Origin: Poriferisodalis sp965221945
GTDB lineage: Bacteria; Actinomycetota; Acidimicrobiia; Acidimicrobiales; Poriferisodalaceae
Direction of reading: 5' to 3'
NCBI RefSeq assembly: GCF_965221945.1
Contig: NZ_OZ244925.1
Span: forward strand, 2,542,001 to 2,606,000
Length of the DNA: 64,000 bases
Numbering within the stretch: position 1 is the first letter of the stretch; each line of letters starts with the position of its first letter. Shown piece by piece: positions 60,362-64,000 of this stretch. The notes beneath the pieces are model-generated. The model saw only the letters and a list, made by a program, of their open reading frames with translations. It had not been told where the DNA came from and made no database searches. The translations under genes and the position numbers were made by a program.

Positions 60362-61660
60362 TTACAGCGTGATCCGACGAGTGACGCGCAAGTGGCGCAC
60401 GAGGGCCACAGTGGCCACAACGCCGAGCGCCAAGCCCACCAGCGCTCCCCAGTGCGCGAGATCTGCGTAGTCACGGTGTTCAACTGCCAGGCCTGAGCCC
60501 ACGCCGGCCGCGGCGCCGAGGGCGGTCATCAGCACATCGGCCGTGGCCTGCACGCTGACACGTCGCTCAACGGGGAACGACGCCGTCAGCAGCGAACTGG
60601 CGGCAACGACACAGCAGCTCCAGCCGATGCCCACCAAGAACAATCCCCAGAGGTGCCCGCCGGCGTGGGCGGCGTGGGCGTTGGAGGCGATTTCGGCACC
60701 CAGTGCCAGCGCCCCGGCACCGGCCAAGATGACCATCTGGCCGCCAATCCGGTCGACCAGCCAGCCCACATACGGTGAGAAGGCGAACATGCCCGAGATG
60801 TGCAGCGACAGCATGATGCCGATGATCAGGGGATTCTGGTCGCCCTGGGACATGTGAATCGGGGACACCGTCATGACGCCGACCATCACGGCTTGGGACA
60901 GCATCATCGCGATCAGAGCGATGGACGCCACCGGGTGCGCGAGGACGCGTCCGGCCTCGGCCAGGCTCGGCAGTTGGACGCTCTTCGACCCGGTGTCGGC
61001 AGCCACGATGTGGAGCGGGTCGGGGCGCAGGCGGCGTGAGATGTTGACGGCTGCGAGCACGAAGAGGCCGAGGGCCAGCGCATAGGGCAGCGCGAAACCG
61101 CTCAGTCCTTCGGTGTCTGTGAAGAGGCTCTTGAGGCCAAGCGCCACCGTGGGACCCAGCACCGACCCAACGGTGCTGGCCCAGAGCACCAGGCTGATCG
61201 AGCGGGCACGATTCTCGTCAGTGGCCAGATCGGCTCCGGCGTAGCGCGACGCCAAGTTGGCAGCTTGGCCGGTGCCGATCAGCACCATGCCGAGAACCAG
61301 CACTGAGTACCGGCCGGCGAACGCGGACAGCAGTGCGAGCGTGGCACCGATTGCACCAGTCATGTAGCCAGCGGCCAGTCCGGCGCGGCGACCATGACGT
61401 GCCATCAGCGCGGCCAGCGGGATTCCGGCCAGCGTGCCGCCGATGCTCAGGCACACGGCCGCCAGTGAGGCCTTCGTCTCGCTGCCGGTCATCTGGTCGG
61501 CCAGCAGGGTCGACGCCGAGAACGACGCCGTCATGGCCAGTCCGCTGGGGATGACGCCGAGTTGCAGTACCCGGATGGTTCGGCGTGCCAGTTCGTCGCG
61601 TTCGGGCGTGCCTGGGAGGTATGTAGCCCCCTCGCCGCCGGCCGACAAGCTCTGCACCAT
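60362..61660 (-). CDS. MFS transporter
   Basis: About 432 residues from ATG 61660 (MVQSLSAGGEGATYLPGTPE). About 12 helices; LMARHGRRAGLAAGYMTGAI is the loop-2-3 MFS motif, and WLVDRIGGQMVILAGAGALA its repeat in the second half. Unknown substrate. Its 5' end faces the SDR gene at 61768. Confidence 0.88.
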   Translation of the reverse strand: MVQSLSAGGEGATYLPGTPERDELARRTIRVLQLGVIPSGLAMTASFSASTLLADQMTGSETKASLAAVCLSIGGTLAGIPLAALMARHGRRAGLAAGYMTGAIGATLALLSAFAGRYSVLVLGMVLIGTGQAANLASRYAGADLATDENRARSISLVLWASTVGSVLGPTVALGLKSLFTDTEGLSGFALPYALALGLFVLAAVNISRRLRPDPLHIVAADTGSKSVQLPSLAEAGRVLAHPVASIALIAMMLSQAVMVGVMTVSPIHMSQGDQNPLIIGIMLSLHISGMFAFSPYVGWLVDRIGGQMVILAGAGALALGAEIASNAHAAHAGGHLWGLFLVGIGWSCCVVAASSLLTASFPVERRVSVQATADVLMTALGAAAGVGSGLAVEHRDYADLAHWGALVGLALGVVATVALVRHLRVTRRITL

Positions 61661-61767
61661 CGCCCTAGCCTCCCCTTCGGCGTGCCGGGTTTGGCGCCGG
61701 GGCCGCTTGGGAACGCTACTGCGGGGCATTGCTGCATGCCCGGATGACCCGCCCGAAAGGGTGCGAG

Positions 61768-62496
61768 ATGCGAGATATCACCGGATGCGTAGCGATGATC
61801 AGCGGAGCCAACCGAGGCATCGGCGCAGCACTCGCGGCGGCGCTGCACGCCGACGGCTGGGCGTTGTCGCTGGGGGCCCGCGACTTCTCGTCCCTCGAGG
61901 AGTCGGCCACGGCGTATCGGACCGATTGGAGCGGTGGTCCCGCAGTGAGCCTGCACCACTACGAGGTGACCGACCGAGCCGGCGCCGAACGCTGGACCGC
62001 GGAGACGCTCGACGCCCATGGCCGCATCGACTGTCTCGTCAATAATGCGGGCGTCGCCTCGACCGACACCCTCGACGAGCTGACCGAGGAGACTCTCGAC
62101 CTGCTGTGGGAGGTCAACGCGAAGGGCCCATTCCGCATGATCCGGGCCGCGCTGCCACACCTGCGTCGCAGCGGCGAAGGGCGCATCGTGAACGTGATCT
62201 CCATGTCGGGCAAGCGGGTGCGCGGCACCTTCGCCCCTGGCTATGCCATGAGCAAGCACGCCGCGATGTCGCTGCACCATTCGGTCCGCCACGCGACGTT
62301 CCCTGATGGGATCCGTTGCACCGCAGTGTGTCCTGGCTACGTGCAGACCGACATGACCGCAGAATTCGGCGTCGACCCCTCGATCATGATCCAGGCGGAC
62401 GACCTTGCTCACACGGTCGCGACCATCCTGCGACTGCCGAACACAGCGTCAGTGGCCGAGCTGCTGGTCACGACCGAACCCGAGACGATCGCCTAG
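61768..62496 (+). CDS. SDR-family oxidoreductase
   Basis: About 242 residues from ATG 61768 (MRDITGCVAMISGANRGIGA). SGANRGIG binds the cofactor, LVNNAGV follows, Ser is in VISMSGKRVRG, and the catalytic YxxxK is GYAMSKHAAM. Complete active site, unlike the SDR at 41811. Substrate unknown. Confidence 0.92.
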   Translation: MRDITGCVAMISGANRGIGAALAAALHADGWALSLGARDFSSLEESATAYRTDWSGGPAVSLHHYEVTDRAGAERWTAETLDAHGRIDCLVNNAGVASTDTLDELTEETLDLLWEVNAKGPFRMIRAALPHLRRSGEGRIVNVISMSGKRVRGTFAPGYAMSKHAAMSLHHSVRHATFPDGIRCTAVCPGYVQTDMTAEFGVDPSIMIQADDLAHTVATILRLPNTASVAELLVTTEPETIA

Positions 62497-62549
62497 CGGG
62501 CGCGTCCCGTCGTCTCGAATTCACGGCTGGGTCGAGCCAGCGGCTCGAC

Positions 62550-63506
62550 TCAGCCGGTCGAGCGCGTGCTCGCCTTCTTCGCGCGGCGCTGCTTGACCTG
62601 ATCGGTGGCCTTGTCGCTGCCGTCGTGCCACGTCCCGAACCACTTGTCCATGGGCACCAGCGACGTGCCGTAGTTGCAGTCGAAGTAACGGTGGTGAAGC
62701 GTGTGGTAGCGGTCGCCGCCTGCGATGGTGCGCCCGCCGGCCACGATGTAGCGGTCGAAGCCCGAATGCGACGGTGCAGGTGACAGCAGCAGGTACGTGG
62801 CAGTCAGCGTCACGAGGTACGGATTGCCCGGTATCAGCAGGAACATGAGCGGCGCTGAGAAATACAGCACGTGCTCAACGGGGTGCATGGCGACGCCGGT
62901 CCACGGACCGATGTTCACGTTGTGGTGATGCAGCGAATGCGCCGTGCGGTACAGGAGCTGGGTGTGCAGCAGTCGGTGGTTGGCGTAGAAGTGCACTGAC
63001 ACCAGCGGGAACATGGCAAACGTCAGCGCAACTGCATACAGAAGGCTGCTGCGGGCCGGGATCGTCCAGATCAGGTCGTTGGCATACAGCCACAGCATCA
63101 GCGACTCGTACAGCGCTGCGATCGAGCAGGCACTCACCAGCGACCAGAACACGTTGTCGCGTGTCTGATGCCGCAACAGGAACGGCCGCCGCCCGACTGA
63201 CAACCATCGTTCGTCGTACTTGTGCTGCGTCCCTTGGGAGCGCCGCATGTACAGCCACCAGTGCAAACCGCCGACGATGACGACCATGAGCCCGACGTTG
63301 CGCGCATACACCAGCGCGACCGCCCACGGGGCGGGCGCGGCGAAGCGGTCGAGCGATGGCGTCAGCCACGTCCAGGCCACAACGCCGATGACAATCCAGA
63401 GCGCGTTCTGCCACCAGAAATACTTGGTGACCAGCCAGCGCGTCATGGCCAGCGGCCGAGGCGGACGCTCGTACAGCGGCGGAAGCGTGACTTCCCCGAT
63501 CCCCAC
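62550..63506 (-). CDS. Sterol desaturase / fatty acid hydroxylase superfamily membrane protein
   Basis: A 318-residue integral membrane di-iron enzyme. Histidine clusters are HRLLHTQLLYRTAHSLHHHN and YHTLHHRYFDCNYG, with an HPVEH segment between them. Helices include FWWQNALWIVIGVVAWTWL near the N-terminus. The family hydroxylates or desaturates lipids. The C-terminal tail is basic (KQRRAKKASTRS). Confidence 0.9.
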   Translation of the reverse strand: MGIGEVTLPPLYERPPRPLAMTRWLVTKYFWWQNALWIVIGVVAWTWLTPSLDRFAAPAPWAVALVYARNVGLMVVIVGGLHWWLYMRRSQGTQHKYDERWLSVGRRPFLLRHQTRDNVFWSLVSACSIAALYESLMLWLYANDLIWTIPARSSLLYAVALTFAMFPLVSVHFYANHRLLHTQLLYRTAHSLHHHNVNIGPWTGVAMHPVEHVLYFSAPLMFLLIPGNPYLVTLTATYLLLSPAPSHSGFDRYIVAGGRTIAGGDRYHTLHHRYFDCNYGTSLVPMDKWFGTWHDGSDKATDQVKQRRAKKASTRSTG

Positions 63507-63516
63507 TGCGCGCAGC

Positions 63517-64000
63517 CTACGCCTCGCCTGCGGTTGGGGTGGGTGCCTCAGGCGCCCCCAGCTCAGGCGCCCCTAGCAAGACATCGCCGGGGTCATTGCC
63601 TCCGTCATGATCGATGAGCGTCCGCTCTCGGGGCAGCCGCTCGAGCACCTCGTCGACAAAGGTGACCATCGCCTCGTCGTTCTCGACCTGACGGCCAGCC
63701 GCTTTCGAGCGCTCAAACCGATGCTCGATGAACTCGTAGATCAGCTGGGCGTCGTCGAGACGGTCCCGATACCGGTCTGGAATCGCAGCAATCACCGGCT
63801 CGTACCGCTCGGATAGCCACCGGTAGGCCTTCACCGACTCGGGCAGCACATGACCTGCTTCTCGTTCGAGCGCCAGCCCGTACGCGTCGACCGCGTTGAG
63901 CAGCGTCCGTGCCTGGTTCTCTTGGACCTCGAGACCAGTCAGTCGCCGTAGTCGCAGGTGTGCGTGGCCCTCTTCGAGCACCACAGGCCGGATCCGCAGC
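63517..64000 (-). CDS. 3' part of a DUF4032-domain protein, 5' end outside the window
   Basis: The last 160 or so codons of a gene entering from the right edge; the in-frame GTG near 63984 is not the start because the frame continues as LRIRPVV before it. The segment LRRLTGLEVQENQARTLLNA and IYEFIEHRFERSKAAGRQVE match the end of DUF4032 proteins found in actinobacteria. The end (PELGAPEAPTPTAGEA) is a low-complexity tail. Function of the family is unknown. Confidence 0.8.
   Translation of the reverse strand, partial: LRIRPVVLEEGHAHLRLRRLTGLEVQENQARTLLNAVDAYGLALEREAGHVLPESVKAYRWLSERYEPVIAAIPDRYRDRLDDAQLIYEFIEHRFERSKAAGRQVENDEAMVTFVDEVLERLPRERTLIDHDGGNDPGDVLLGAPELGAPEAPTPTAGEA

Noticed and set aside
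1..64000. tRNA or rRNA genes
   Set aside because: No cloverleaf with the conserved T-arm or rRNA core sequence was noticed by eye; a dedicated tRNA scan was not possible here.

Overview
The window is high-GC, gene-dense chromosomal DNA that reads as an actinobacterium, most likely of the Acidimicrobiia type. That placement is an inference from gene content and was not tested with marker genes. Pointers are four luciferase-like F420-type oxidoreductases, a SigE-like ECF sigma factor, an MMPL transporter, a DUF4032 protein, a CYP125/142-like P450, many CoA-ester enzymes, and lipoproteins with an AAC-GGDDDG-type start. No rRNA or tRNA gene was seen.

Layout. 1-725: ECF sigma factor and the start of a translationally coupled downstream gene. 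792-6702 (minus): a tight five-gene catabolic operon of MFS transporter, cytochrome P450, F420-type oxidoreductase, TauD/TfdA dioxygenase and CaiB-type CoA-transferase. 6830-13986 (plus): a reductive-pyrimidine-degradation operon with a beta-ureidopropionase-like amidohydrolase, dihydropyrimidinase, a luciferase-like flavoenzyme and a complete NMT1/THI5-type ABC importer.

14.1-34.1 kb is an accessory and defence island. It holds an RHH-MNT antitoxin with a broken HEPN partner, a membrane molybdopterin oxidoreductase, an IS481-family element with a perfect 6-bp target duplication, a second wHTH-MNT/HEPN module, and a 12-repeat CRISPR array with a complete type I-G (I-U) cas operon (csb1, csb2, cas3, cas8-like, cas4, cas1, cas2). 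After these come a PH-like membrane protein, a PIN-domain remnant, a DUF262/HNH GmrSD-like protein, a DUF4143 ATPase behind a perfect 18-bp inverted repeat, and a Xre/RES-like toxin-antitoxin pair.

34.2-64 kb is core and lipid metabolism: crotonase, alpha/beta hydrolase, SDRs, two acyl-CoA dehydrogenases, acyl-CoA carboxylase beta subunit, zinc alcohol dehydrogenase and thioesterase. An IS1380-family element sits just upstream of a Ppx/GppA phosphatase. Then follow an MMPL transporter, a YbaK deacylase, more F420-type enzymes, an AGPS-like FAD enzyme, a branched-chain-amino-acid-type binding protein with acidic repeats, an ABC-F protein, a metallophosphoesterase, SurE, an MFS transporter, an SDR, a sterol-desaturase-family protein and the end of a DUF4032 gene.

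The most distinctive points are: the CRISPR array's gradient from consensus repeats to a diverged pair of related repeats; two MNT antitoxins fused to different DNA-binding domains within 3.5 kb; an IS481 transposase whose stop codon comes from the CTAG target site; the hairpin operator before the DUF4143 ATPase; and an F420-type flavoenzyme where a pyrimidine reductase would be expected.
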